Below are positions 51,291 through 59,450 of a stretch of DNA of 64,000 nucleotides, piece by piece. Within the stretch, counting starts at the first letter, position 1; the number at the start of each line of letters is the position of its first letter. This DNA comes from an uncultured Selenomonadales bacterium (lineage in GTDB: Bacteria > Bacillota > Negativicutes > DSM-1736 > Dendrosporobacteraceae). The translations under genes were made by a program, and so were the position numbers. Under the pieces are notes generated by a model. The model was not told the DNA's origin and did no database searches. It saw nothing but the letters and a program-made list of their open reading frames with translations. The stretch lies in contig CAMJML010000003.1 in NCBI GenBank assembly GCA_946407015.1, forward strand, positions 62,001-126,000, in the 5' to 3' direction.

Positions 51291-53132
51291 GTGCTAAACT
51301 TTTTTTATCGAATGATTATTGGCAAGCCCTTAAGATCAGAAGAATCGGCAGGTGAAAAATTACCAAAGTGGAAAGCCTTATCCATTTTTTCATCAGATGC
51401 CTTATCTTCTATTGGTTATGGTCCGGAGCAGATTATTGTGTCATTAGCCATACCTGGAATGGTTCTATATGGTTATTTTGGCTATGCGTCTGTGGCAGTT
51501 ATGATCTTACTGGCCATTGTGACAATATCGTATGCCCAGGTTGCAAAAGCAAATCCAGGAGGCGGTGGCTCTTACTCTATTGCTATGCAAAATTTGGGTG
51601 AATTGCCGGCATTAGTTGCAGCAGCAGCTTTGTTCGCCGACTATGTTTTGACTGTGGCGGTTAGTGTATCCTCGGGTACTGAAGCATTAGTCTCGGGTTT
51701 TCCAGAACTTTTAGGACACGAAGTGTTGATTGATCTTATTATATTATTTATTATACTGACGATCGTTAATCTTAGAGGAGTTCGAGAATCTTCCAATGTT
51801 TTTGTCTGGCCCACTTACTTATTTATTCTTGGCATTTTGGTTATGATTTCGGCAGGAGCCTATCAAGCTTTTACGGGTACTGCCCCCTTGATTCCGGCGC
51901 AGTCTATGCTTAAACAGCAGGCTGATTGGGCCGTTATTCTCCTTGCACTCCGTGCTTTTGCAAATGGCTGCAGCTCCATGACCGGGGTGGAAGCCATTTC
52001 GAATGGAGTTCCTATGTTTCAAGAGCCGGGGGTTAATAATGCAATCAAGACGACTTATATCATGTCCGGCTTACTTGGTTTGATGATTTTCGGGATATCC
52101 TTCTTATTTATGCATTATCATCTGCTTCCAGTGGCGAACGTCACAATGCTCTCGCAATTAGCTGAAAATGTATTCGGTCGCGGCTGGGAATATTACTACA
52201 TTCAAATTACGACCATGCTGGTGTTATACCTGGCAGCCAATACTTCCTATAATGGCTTGCCTCCCTTATTATCCATCATGGCCAAAGACTCCTACGTTCC
52301 TCGCTATCTGGGAGCCAGAGGAGAACGGCTTGGCTATTCAAATGGTATTTTGCTGTTAAGTGCATTGGCGGGCTTACTCATTTTGATTTTTGACGGTGAT
52401 GTGGATCACTTAATTTCTCTTTATGCAATCGGTGTTTTTTTATCTTTTACCATTGCCCAAACCAGCTTAGTGGTTAAATGGTCCCGCGAAAAGGGACTCG
52501 GCTGGATGAAGCGTATGGCGATAAACAGCTTTGGTGCTTTGGTGACAGGTCTGATTGTTTTGATCATTGCTGTTACAAAATTTATTCATGGTGCTTGGAT
52601 TGTCATTATTTTTATTCCAGCGATGATTCTTATTTTCAAAACCATTCATAGACACTATTTAAATACGGCTGAACAGTTGCGTATTTCAATGGATGAGTTT
52701 AAAGACCATCTCAATGTAAGCAAAGCGAAAAGCTTAATTATCGTACCTGTTTCCGGCTTGAGCCGGGTGGTTGCCGAAACCTTGCGCTATTCAAAAGCAA
52801 TGGGAGGCGATATCATCGCTCTTTACATTTATACCGATGAAAATGAGCGTAAAAAAATGGAGGATAAATGGCAGTGTCTGGATTTGGGAATTCCAGCTCA
52901 CTATATTTACTCTCCTTATCGTTCTATTGTTAGGCCAATTTTAAGTTATGTAAGCGAACTTGAAATGCAAAAGTGCAATTATGAGTACATTACCGTTGTC
53001 ATTCCGGAGTTTGAGAGCGCAAAATGGTGGCATCGCTTGCTGCACAATCAAACCGGCTGGATTCTTAGGACTCTACTGATCTTAAGAGAAAATGTTATTG
53101 TTTCTACCGTTCCTTATCACATGAAAAGATAA
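51291..53132 (+). CDS. kimA: KimA-type potassium/APC superfamily transporter
   Basis: 613-residue membrane protein with about 12 spans (residues 30-470) and a cytosolic C-terminal domain of about 150 residues. The N-terminal GKPLRSEESAGEKLPKWKAL and SSDALSSIGYGPEQI match the KimA (YdaO) group, high-affinity potassium importers, and AKANPGGGGSYSIA is typical APC. Some relatives are annotated as amino-acid permeases. Start GTG 51291 after AAGGAGG. Confidence 0.85.
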   Translation: MLNFFYRMIIGKPLRSEESAGEKLPKWKALSIFSSDALSSIGYGPEQIIVSLAIPGMVLYGYFGYASVAVMILLAIVTISYAQVAKANPGGGGSYSIAMQNLGELPALVAAAALFADYVLTVAVSVSSGTEALVSGFPELLGHEVLIDLIILFIILTIVNLRGVRESSNVFVWPTYLFILGILVMISAGAYQAFTGTAPLIPAQSMLKQQADWAVILLALRAFANGCSSMTGVEAISNGVPMFQEPGVNNAIKTTYIMSGLLGLMIFGISFLFMHYHLLPVANVTMLSQLAENVFGRGWEYYYIQITTMLVLYLAANTSYNGLPPLLSIMAKDSYVPRYLGARGERLGYSNGILLLSALAGLLILIFDGDVDHLISLYAIGVFLSFTIAQTSLVVKWSREKGLGWMKRMAINSFGALVTGLIVLIIAVTKFIHGAWIVIIFIPAMILIFKTIHRHYLNTAEQLRISMDEFKDHLNVSKAKSLIIVPVSGLSRVVAETLRYSKAMGGDIIALYIYTDENERKKMEDKWQCLDLGIPAHYIYSPYRSIVRPILSYVSELEMQKCNYEYITVVIPEFESAKWWHRLLHNQTGWILRTLLILRENVIVSTVPYHMKR

Positions 53133-53140
53133 CCTGAAAA

Positions 53141-53467
53141 CTAGGGTTTGAAGGGCAAGCCATTAATAAAACAATGAGTATTGATAATATGCTTAAATTT
53201 AGGCTGTTCTAAAAAACGAATGGTTGAACCCAGCGAACCATCATGAAGGCAAGCCATGGAGTCTTCTAATACCAAATAACCCTTCATTAAGAAATCATCC
53301 AACATATTTTGTGTGGATTGGGTGGAAAGTTCAAGCTCTTTAATAAACTCCAAGCTATGCTCTAATTGATCCAGTAATTCAGGTTTCAGAAGCTCAAGAA
53401 CAACCATCGCCTTACCTGCTGATAAGGGTGCTATAAGGTCTGATAATGCTAAGGCTTTTTTATTCAT
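53141..53467 (-). CDS. Hypothetical protein, 108 residues
   Basis: Unrecognised, predicted cytosolic and mainly helical (LIAPLSAGKAMVVLELLKPE, LLDQLEHSLEFIKELELS) with two Cys near the end. No signal or span. ATG 53467 follows GAGGAAACT. It ends eight bases from the convergent kimA stop, with no terminator between them, so the messages may overlap. Confidence 0.68.
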   Translation of the reverse strand: MNKKALALSDLIAPLSAGKAMVVLELLKPELLDQLEHSLEFIKELELSTQSTQNMLDDFLMKGYLVLEDSMACLHDGSLGSTIRFLEQPKFKHIINTHCFINGLPFKP

Positions 53468-53695
53468 AGTTTCCTCATTAGGTGTCGTTTTTGTATTACT
53501 CCCGCTCTTTATTATAACCAGTTATATTTTTAACACACATCATTCTCAGGGAATTTAAAGTTAAATTCGTCAGGACCTGTTGCAAAGTTCTGGTTTGAAT
53601 GAAAAGGCATTTCTTTTAGTTTGAATAAAAAAGGAATTTTTTAGTAAACAATAGAATCATTATCACATGTTATTGTTACGGAGGGTGGGTTTTAA

Positions 53696-54949
53696 ATGAA
53701 TAAAGAAGTGATTGTTAACGAAACAATTGAAAAATATGAGAAGTATGTGAATCCGGCTCTGGCAAGACTGTTTCGTTTTATGGGACTGGCCACAATCGAG
53801 TGGGAGGCTAATGGCAATCTGTTAAAGGACATTGACGGCAAGGAATATATAGACTGCCTAGGGGGATATGGTGTATTTAGTCTGGGGCACCGTCATCCCA
53901 AAGTGGTTGAAGCGGTGAAAAAACAGCTGGATACCATCCCGCTATCCAGTAAAGTTCTTTTCAACAAACCTATGGCAGATTTATCGGAACTATTGGCCCA
54001 AATCACGCCGGGAGATTTACAATATAGTTTCATTGGCAACAGTGGTGCTGAGGCTGTTGAAGGTGCAATTAAACTGGCTAAAATTCATACTGGCCGACAA
54101 AAGATTGTATCCACAGCCAACGCTTTTCATGGAAAAACATTAGGTGCATTGAGCGCTACAGGGCGCGATGTATTTTGTGATCCTTTCAAGCCGCTGCTTA
54201 GTGGCTTTGTACATGTCCCGTTCGGGATGATAAAGGAAATGGAAAATACGATCGACGAGCAAACTGCGGCGGTCATATTAGAGCCTATTCAAGGTGAAGG
54301 TGGCATTATTGTCCCCCCTGAGGATTATATCTCCCAAGTTCGTGAGTTATGTAATGAAAAAGGTGCCTTGCTCATTTGCGATGAAGTTCAAACTGGTTTA
54401 GGACGGACTGGAAAAATGTTTGCCGTAGATCATTATCAGGTTGTCCCTGATATTATTACAACAGCTAAATCACTGGGTGGAGGTGTAATGCCGATAGGCG
54501 CGTTTACCGCTCGTCCCCATATTTGGGAAAAGTATGTTACAAGCCCATTCTTACACACCTCTACATTTGGTGGGAATCCGCTTGCTTGCTCGGCAGCAAT
54601 TACAGCCATTCAAGTGATTTTAGAAGAAAACTTGTCAGAACGGGCTGCTCAAAGTGGTGCTTATTTTATGAATGCTTTGCAAAAAATTCAAGCAGCGTTT
54701 CCGGAGGTTATTCGTGAGATCCGGGGCAAAGGGCTTATGATTGGTATTGAATTAACGAAAGAGGGGATTGGCGGATTTTTAATGTCCGAACTCATCGCTG
54801 CAGGTGTTTTAGTTGCCTATACCTTAAATAATCCCAAAGTTATTCGAATCGAGCCACCGCTGATTATTTCAAAAGAGCTTATTGACAGAGTGACTCAGGC
54901 TATCACAGCAGCAATAGAAAAAGCCAATGATATGATCGAAGATTTCTAA
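53696..54949 (+). CDS. Class III aminotransferase (putrescine aminotransferase-like)
   Basis: PLP fold-type I enzyme of 417 residues in the acetylornithine/putrescine/4-aminobutyrate family. GNSGAEAVEGAIKLA binds phosphate, AFHGKTLGALS, LEPIQGEGGI, CDEVQTGLGRTG and the PLP lysine in TTAKSLGGG. The N-terminal extension before the core resembles YgjG putrescine aminotransferase, but substrate is inferred. ATG 53696 follows GGAGGG. The 228-base upstream gap shows no riboswitch or clear promoter. Confidence 0.82.
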   Translation: MNKEVIVNETIEKYEKYVNPALARLFRFMGLATIEWEANGNLLKDIDGKEYIDCLGGYGVFSLGHRHPKVVEAVKKQLDTIPLSSKVLFNKPMADLSELLAQITPGDLQYSFIGNSGAEAVEGAIKLAKIHTGRQKIVSTANAFHGKTLGALSATGRDVFCDPFKPLLSGFVHVPFGMIKEMENTIDEQTAAVILEPIQGEGGIIVPPEDYISQVRELCNEKGALLICDEVQTGLGRTGKMFAVDHYQVVPDIITTAKSLGGGVMPIGAFTARPHIWEKYVTSPFLHTSTFGGNPLACSAAITAIQVILEENLSERAAQSGAYFMNALQKIQAAFPEVIREIRGKGLMIGIELTKEGIGGFLMSELIAAGVLVAYTLNNPKVIRIEPPLIISKELIDRVTQAITAAIEKANDMIEDF

Positions 54950-54961
54950 GGAGGACTTATT

Positions 54962-55399
54962 ATGCCATTTGTAGAAGTAACAATGCCTGTCATGTGCGAT
55001 CGTACTGAGATTTATCCTATATTAAAAGAAATGGAAAAATATCCTGATTTTATGGAAGATCTCATTAGTGTTGAAGTACTTGAACGTAAAGACAACACAA
55101 CGATTACAAAATGGGTATCTAATGTCGATGGACGAACCATTAAATGGACAGAATTAGATGTTTTTGATGATGAACAATTACATATTTCCTATCGCCAACT
55201 GGAAGGTGATCTGAAACGGTTTGAAGGAGAATGGATTTTAATACCCATCTCAGGAGGAACAGAAGTCAAATTAACGGTAGATTTTGAATTTGGTATTCCG
55301 ATGATTGCCGGTTTGCTTAATCCGATTTTAAAGAAAAAAGTACGCGAAAACAGTACAAATATGTTAAAAGCCATTAAAGAAAGGATGGAAAATAGATAG
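54962..55399 (+). CDS. SRPBCC (RatA-like cyclase/lipid-binding fold) protein
   Basis: 145 residues with the START/SRPBCC pattern: MEKYPDFMEDLISVEVLERK, KWTELDVFDDEQLHISYRQL, GEWILIPISGGTEVKLTVDF and a C-terminal long helix. This fold binds hydrophobic ligands; the nearest named groups are polyketide cyclases and RatA. ATG 54962 follows AAGGAGG, 12 bases after the aminotransferase. Confidence 0.82.
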   Translation: MPFVEVTMPVMCDRTEIYPILKEMEKYPDFMEDLISVEVLERKDNTTITKWVSNVDGRTIKWTELDVFDDEQLHISYRQLEGDLKRFEGEWILIPISGGTEVKLTVDFEFGIPMIAGLLNPILKKKVRENSTNMLKAIKERMENR

Positions 55400-55459
55400 G
55401 AGTGAGTAGGAAAATAAAGAGTTGTTACTGCCTTCAATGCAATTAACGGAGGTCGAATT

Positions 55460-56332
55460 ATGAATGCCCTGAGAACCATGTTCTTACTTGTCGGTTTAAC
55501 AGGATTATTACTGGCAATAGGCAGTCTGTTAGGCGGAACCAACGGAATGACCATTATGTTCGTGGTGTCCATCATTACGAATTTGGTCAGCTATTGGTTC
55601 AGTGATCGTATCGTGCTTAGTATGTATGGGGCTAAACAAGTAACTGCGCAAGATGCTCCTGAGCTTATTCGGGTACTTTCCGGATTAGCTCAGAAAGCTA
55701 AAGTACCTACACCGAAACTCTATGTTATTGATGCGGACATTCCGAACGCTTTTGCAACAGGGCGCAATCCTAACAATGCGGCCATTGCAGTGACAACGGA
55801 AATTTTAAAAGCACTTGAAGCGGTAGAACTAGAAGCAGTTCTTGCTCATGAGCTGGCTCATATAAAGAATCGTGATACTTTAATTGGTACGGTGGTAGCC
55901 ATTATCGCAGGTGTTATTACAATGGTGGCTCATATTCTCCAGTGGAGTATTTTATTATTGAGTGCAGGAAAAAATAATGAGAAAGCTGTTCCAAGCAAAC
56001 TTACCACAATGGCTGAAATTGCGGTTATGATTTTGGTAGCTCCGTTAGCGGCAACTTTTATTCAGTTTGGTATATCAAGAGCTCGTGAGTTTAAAGCCGA
56101 CGAAACGGGTAGCTTAATTACAGGAAATCCTTTGGCATTGGCAAGAGCGCTGCGGAAAATAGAAGAATCTGCAAGACATCATATCATGCCGGAAGCAAGC
56201 CCTACCTCATCTCATATGTTTATTGTGAATCCGTTCAGTGGTACAGGCAATTGGCTGATGAATTTATTCAGTACTCATCCGGAGACAGAACAGCGAATTG
56301 AATATTTGATTCAGCTGTCCAATAGAAAATAA
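55460..56332 (+). CDS. htpX: HtpX-type zinc metalloprotease
   Basis: Membrane M48 protease for quality control. 290 residues; two N-terminal spans (MFLLVGLTGLLLAIGSLLGG, IMFVVSIITNLVSYWF), catalytic VLAHELAHIKNRDTL, two further spans, and RAREFKADETGS with the third ligand. ATG 55460 follows GGAGGT. Confidence 0.93.
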   Translation: MNALRTMFLLVGLTGLLLAIGSLLGGTNGMTIMFVVSIITNLVSYWFSDRIVLSMYGAKQVTAQDAPELIRVLSGLAQKAKVPTPKLYVIDADIPNAFATGRNPNNAAIAVTTEILKALEAVELEAVLAHELAHIKNRDTLIGTVVAIIAGVITMVAHILQWSILLLSAGKNNEKAVPSKLTTMAEIAVMILVAPLAATFIQFGISRAREFKADETGSLITGNPLALARALRKIEESARHHIMPEASPTSSHMFIVNPFSGTGNWLMNLFSTHPETEQRIEYLIQLSNRK

Positions 56333-56381
56333 GAAAATGAAAAGTCTTTAATCGTTCGATTAGAGACTTTTCATTTTCTTA
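56330..56381 (+). terminator. 25-bp terminator overlapping htpX stop
   Basis: 56330-56354 pairs with 56357-56381 (one wobble) over TT; the 3' arm ends TTTTCATTTTCTTA. The following 220 bases to the M42 gene show no gene. Confidence 0.82.
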
Positions 56382-56601
56382 TCATGACATGAGAGTGCTG
56401 CAATCGACATTTTTGTAAAAGGGTTAGCGGTTTGCAGGATTATTCCAAATGAAGATCAAATTGTAAAATAATCCATCTGAACTTAGACCGTTCACTTTTG
56501 GTATCTTTGAGCCAATTGGAGTAATAACAAACGGACTGAAGCAGGAATACTAAATTATAAATGCCCATAGACTATACTTTAAATCATAGGAGGGATATGA
56601 A

Positions 56602-57675
56602 ATGGAAAAAACACTTCAATGGCTTAAAGAAATTACTGAGGCTCCAGGGATCTCAGGATTTGAAGATCAAATAAAAACATTGCTTATAAAAAAGATGCAA
56701 GGTCTTGCCGAAGTATCCTACGATAAGATTGGCAGTGTGATATTTAAGAAGACAGGTAGTAAGTCTGGCCCCAAGATCATGCTGGCCAGTCATATGGATG
56801 AAATCGGATTTATGGTAAAGACGATCACTGGTGAAGGGTTTCTTAAATTTGTTACTATTGGCGGATGGTGGGAGCAGGTCATGCTTGGGCAGAAAGTCAC
56901 AGTCATGACTTCAAAAGGGAATATTCCAGGAGTCATTGGCAGTAAGCCTCCCCATATCTTAACACCGGAAGAAAGAAAAAAAGTTGTTCAGAAAAAAGAT
57001 ATGTATATCGACATTGGCGCGTCAGATGAAAAAGAAGTCAGACAGGTATTTGGGGTACGTCCGGGTGATGCAGTCGTTCCGGCAAGTGACTTTACTGTAT
57101 TAGCCAATGAAAAAATGCTCATGGCAAAAGCTTGGGATAATCGCGTTGGGTGTGCGATTATGGCCGATGTGTTGGAGACCATGAATCGTGAACTGCATTC
57201 AAATGTTGTTTATGGTGTCGGAACTGTTCAGGAAGAGGTCGGGTTGCGCGGTGCTATTACCAGTGCCGGAGTGATCGATCCGGATATCGCTTTTGCAATA
57301 GATACTTGTGTTGCCGGTGATACGCCGGGAGTTACTTCTGATCTAGCCCCGGCAAAACTGGGTAAAGGTGTTGCCATCACCATTTATGACTCAAGTATGA
57401 TTCCCCATATCAAGCTGCGTGATTTTGCGATTCAAATCGCCGAGCAGAATAACATTCCTTATCAGCTGGCCTTTACTGAAGGCGGGGGGACCGATGCCGG
57501 ACGTATTCACGTTCATGCACAAGGGGTTCCAAGTTTGGTATTAAGCATTCCGACACGTTATATCCACAGTCATAACAGTATCATTCATCGCGATGACTAT
57601 GATGCAGCGGTCCGTCTGGTTGTTGCTATTCTAAAAAAATTGGATTTCGAGATCTATGAGGAGTTGTTGAAGTAG
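56602..57675 (+). CDS. M42 family metallopeptidase
   Basis: Cytosolic dizinc aminopeptidase (glutamyl aminopeptidase/tetrahedral TET group), 357 residues. Ligands in ASHMDEIGFMV, AWDNRVGCAIM, VGTVQEEVGLRGA, DTCVAGDTPG and TEGGGTDAGRIH. ATG 56602 follows AGGAGGG. Starts a tight unit with the carbonic anhydrase, ndk and adenosyltransferase genes. Confidence 0.92.
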   Translation: MEKTLQWLKEITEAPGISGFEDQIKTLLIKKMQGLAEVSYDKIGSVIFKKTGSKSGPKIMLASHMDEIGFMVKTITGEGFLKFVTIGGWWEQVMLGQKVTVMTSKGNIPGVIGSKPPHILTPEERKKVVQKKDMYIDIGASDEKEVRQVFGVRPGDAVVPASDFTVLANEKMLMAKAWDNRVGCAIMADVLETMNRELHSNVVYGVGTVQEEVGLRGAITSAGVIDPDIAFAIDTCVAGDTPGVTSDLAPAKLGKGVAITIYDSSMIPHIKLRDFAIQIAEQNNIPYQLAFTEGGGTDAGRIHVHAQGVPSLVLSIPTRYIHSHNSIIHRDDYDAAVRLVVAILKKLDFEIYEELLK

Positions 57676-58194
57676 ATGAACCAAAATATTCTTTCTTATC
57701 GTGGTGTTCAGCCTACAATTGGTGAAAATGTTTATGTAGCACCTGGCGTTTTTGTAATTGGTGACGTAACGATCGGCGAATGCGCGAATATCTGGTATAA
57801 TACGGTGGTAAGAGGCGATATTCAGCCGATAAAAATTGGCAAATACACCAACATCCAGGATAACTCTACTGTACATGTTATGTATGATTATCCGGCTGTC
57901 ATTGGTGATTATGTCACGGTAGGACATGGTGCTATTATCCATGGCTGCACGGTAGGGAATAATTGTCTCATTGGTATGGGTGCCATTATTCTCGGTTATG
58001 CTGAAATCGGCGAAAACTGCATTATTGCAGCTGGCGCGTTAATACCAGAGCGTAAAAAAATACCTCCAAATTCTTTAGTTATGGGATCGCCCGGGAAAGT
58101 GGTCCGTACTCTTACTGATGAAGAAATTCAAAGTATTCGCGATTCCGCCCTAAAATATCACCAAGTTGCTCAAAATCATCAAATGAAGCGGTGA
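57676..58194 (+). CDS. Gamma-type carbonic anhydrase family protein
   Basis: Left-handed beta-helix hexapeptide-repeat protein, 172 residues: VYVAPGVFVIGDVTIGECAN, VVRGDIQPIKIGKYTNIQDN, DYVTVGHGAIIHGCTVGNNC with zinc His in HVM, GHGAIIHGC. Enzymatic activity varies in this family (YrdA/PaaY/CaiE). ATG begins right after the preceding stop; GAGGAG is 11 bases upstream. Confidence 0.9.
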   Translation: MNQNILSYRGVQPTIGENVYVAPGVFVIGDVTIGECANIWYNTVVRGDIQPIKIGKYTNIQDNSTVHVMYDYPAVIGDYVTVGHGAIIHGCTVGNNCLIGMGAIILGYAEIGENCIIAAGALIPERKKIPPNSLVMGSPGKVVRTLTDEEIQSIRDSALKYHQVAQNHQMKR

Positions 58195-58197
58195 CTT

Positions 58198-58617
58198 ATG
58201 GAGAGAACACTTGTATTAATTAAACCGGATGGGGTTGCTCGTGGACTAAGCGGAAGAATCATCCACCGCTTTGAGCAACGAGGTTTTAAGATTCTTGCGT
58301 TAAAAATGATTCAGTTAACGCAAGAACAAGCTGCATTACACTACCAGGAACATAAAGATAGGCCTTTTTTTGACAGGCTGATTCACTTTATCACATCAGG
58401 ACCAGTTATTGCGTTAATTTTGCAGGGTGAAAATACAATCAAATTAGTTCGCGCTATGATGGGATCAACCAATCCGCTGGATGCATTGCCGGGAACGATT
58501 CGCGGTGATTTTGCCACAGAAATGGCGTATAATGTCGTGCATGGCTCTGATAGTCTTACGAGTGCAGAGCGGGAAATTAAGCTCTTTTTTAAGGATTGTG
58601 AAATTGTAAATTCATAG
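58198..58617 (+). CDS. ndk: Nucleoside diphosphate kinase
   Basis: Transfers phosphate between NTP and NDP through a phospho-His. 139 residues; LVLIKPDGVARGLSGRIIHR, AMMGSTNPLDALPGTIRGDF and the catalytic His in NVVHGSDSLTSAEREI. ATG 58198 starts three bases after the previous stop. Confidence 0.95.
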   Translation: MERTLVLIKPDGVARGLSGRIIHRFEQRGFKILALKMIQLTQEQAALHYQEHKDRPFFDRLIHFITSGPVIALILQGENTIKLVRAMMGSTNPLDALPGTIRGDFATEMAYNVVHGSDSLTSAEREIKLFFKDCEIVNS

Positions 58618-58633
58618 TCAGGAGGAGGAGAAT

Positions 58634-59134
58634 ATGAGCGTTTATACAAAAACAGGGGATAAGGGTACAACAGGATTACTAACTGGAGAACGTGTTGCTA
58701 AAGATAGTTTACGGGTTGAAGCGTATGGAAGCATTGATGAGATTAACTCGTCCCTTGGTTTAGCGCGTGCATGGTGTGAGAAAAAGGAAATTCGTGAAGA
58801 AGTTCTAAATTTACAAAAGTTATTGATGCTGATTATGGCTGATCTAGCGAGTATCAATAGTACTTCGTCCTACATTACAAGTGAGCATATTCAAAAGTTG
58901 GAACAGGCTATCGACCGATTTGACCAACACTTGCCACCGCTAAATAGTTTTATCATTCCTGGGGGAAGTAAAGGCGGAGCCTTTTTGGATTTAGCCAGAA
59001 CAACGACACGCAGAGCCGAGCGGCAAGTATGGCGGCTGCAGAAGACCGAGGCCGTTCCTGATCAGTTGATTATCGCGTTAAACAGACTTTCCGATTTGTG
59101 TTTCGTCATGATGCGTTTTGAGGAACAAATTTAA
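58634..59134 (+). CDS. Cob(I)alamin adenosyltransferase, PduO type
   Basis: Transfers adenosyl from ATP to cobalt of corrinoids, making coenzyme B12. 166 residues; ATP motif YTKTGDKGTTGLLTGERVAK, EAYGSIDEINSSLGLAR, and TRRAERQVWRL with NRLSDLCFVMMR. ATG 58634 follows AGGAGGAGG. No other cobalamin gene is nearby. Confidence 0.92.
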   Translation: MSVYTKTGDKGTTGLLTGERVAKDSLRVEAYGSIDEINSSLGLARAWCEKKEIREEVLNLQKLLMLIMADLASINSTSSYITSEHIQKLEQAIDRFDQHLPPLNSFIIPGGSKGGAFLDLARTTTRRAERQVWRLQKTEAVPDQLIIALNRLSDLCFVMMRFEEQI

Positions 59135-59164
59135 AAAAGGAATGTCACAATCGTCGCTCATTTT

Positions 59165-59196
59165 ACATATACTATATCAAATGTTGTACATATAGT
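59165..59196 (+). promoter_or_regulatory. Possible sigma-E promoter or operator of spoVM
   Basis: ATA at 59169-59171, 17 bases, CATATAGT (59189-59196), one mismatch from CATACAnT. ACTATAT (59171-59177) and ATATAGT (59190-59196) also form an inverted repeat. spoVM is sigma-E controlled in Bacillus, so a mother-cell promoter is reasonable. Confidence 0.35.
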
Positions 59197-59211
59197 AAGG
59201 GGGCGAGCGCG

Positions 59212-59292
59212 GTGAAAACGCTTAAAATCTATGTTGTTTCGGTTCCGAAACCACTGCGTAAAATTATGCAAGTTTTTTGCAAAAATAACTAA
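59212..59292 (+). CDS. spoVM: Stage V sporulation protein M
   Basis: 26 residues, exactly the length of Bacillus SpoVM. KIYVVSVPKPLRKIM aligns with the Bacillus KFYTIKLPKFLGGIV, keeping the helix-breaking Pro and the amphipathic, basic character. SpoVM senses the convex outer forespore membrane and recruits SpoIVA, which is encoded 11 kb upstream. Start GTG 59212 eight bases after AAGGGGG (59197-59203). Own terminator. Confidence 0.85.
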   Translation: MKTLKIYVVSVPKPLRKIMQVFCKNN

Positions 59293-59300
59293 TAGCTAAA

Positions 59301-59338
59301 AATAATAACCGTCAGCAAGACGGTTATTATTTTTTTTG
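59301..59338 (+). terminator. Terminator after spoVM
   Basis: AATAATAACCGTC (59301-59313), loop AGCAA, GACGGTTATTATT (59319-59331), then seven T. Confidence 0.9.
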
Positions 59339-59450
59339 CCAAGGAATAAATTGGTAAAGAAGGAAGTATAAAATTGATAGAGAATACAGAAAATACTGGC
59401 AATTAAATGTGCTGTACAGTTGTGGATTAAACCATGTAGGAGGGATATTT

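Noticed and set aside
53530-53695. Sigma-54 promoter before the aminotransferase
   Set aside because: TGG and GC dinucleotides occur but not at the required spacing.
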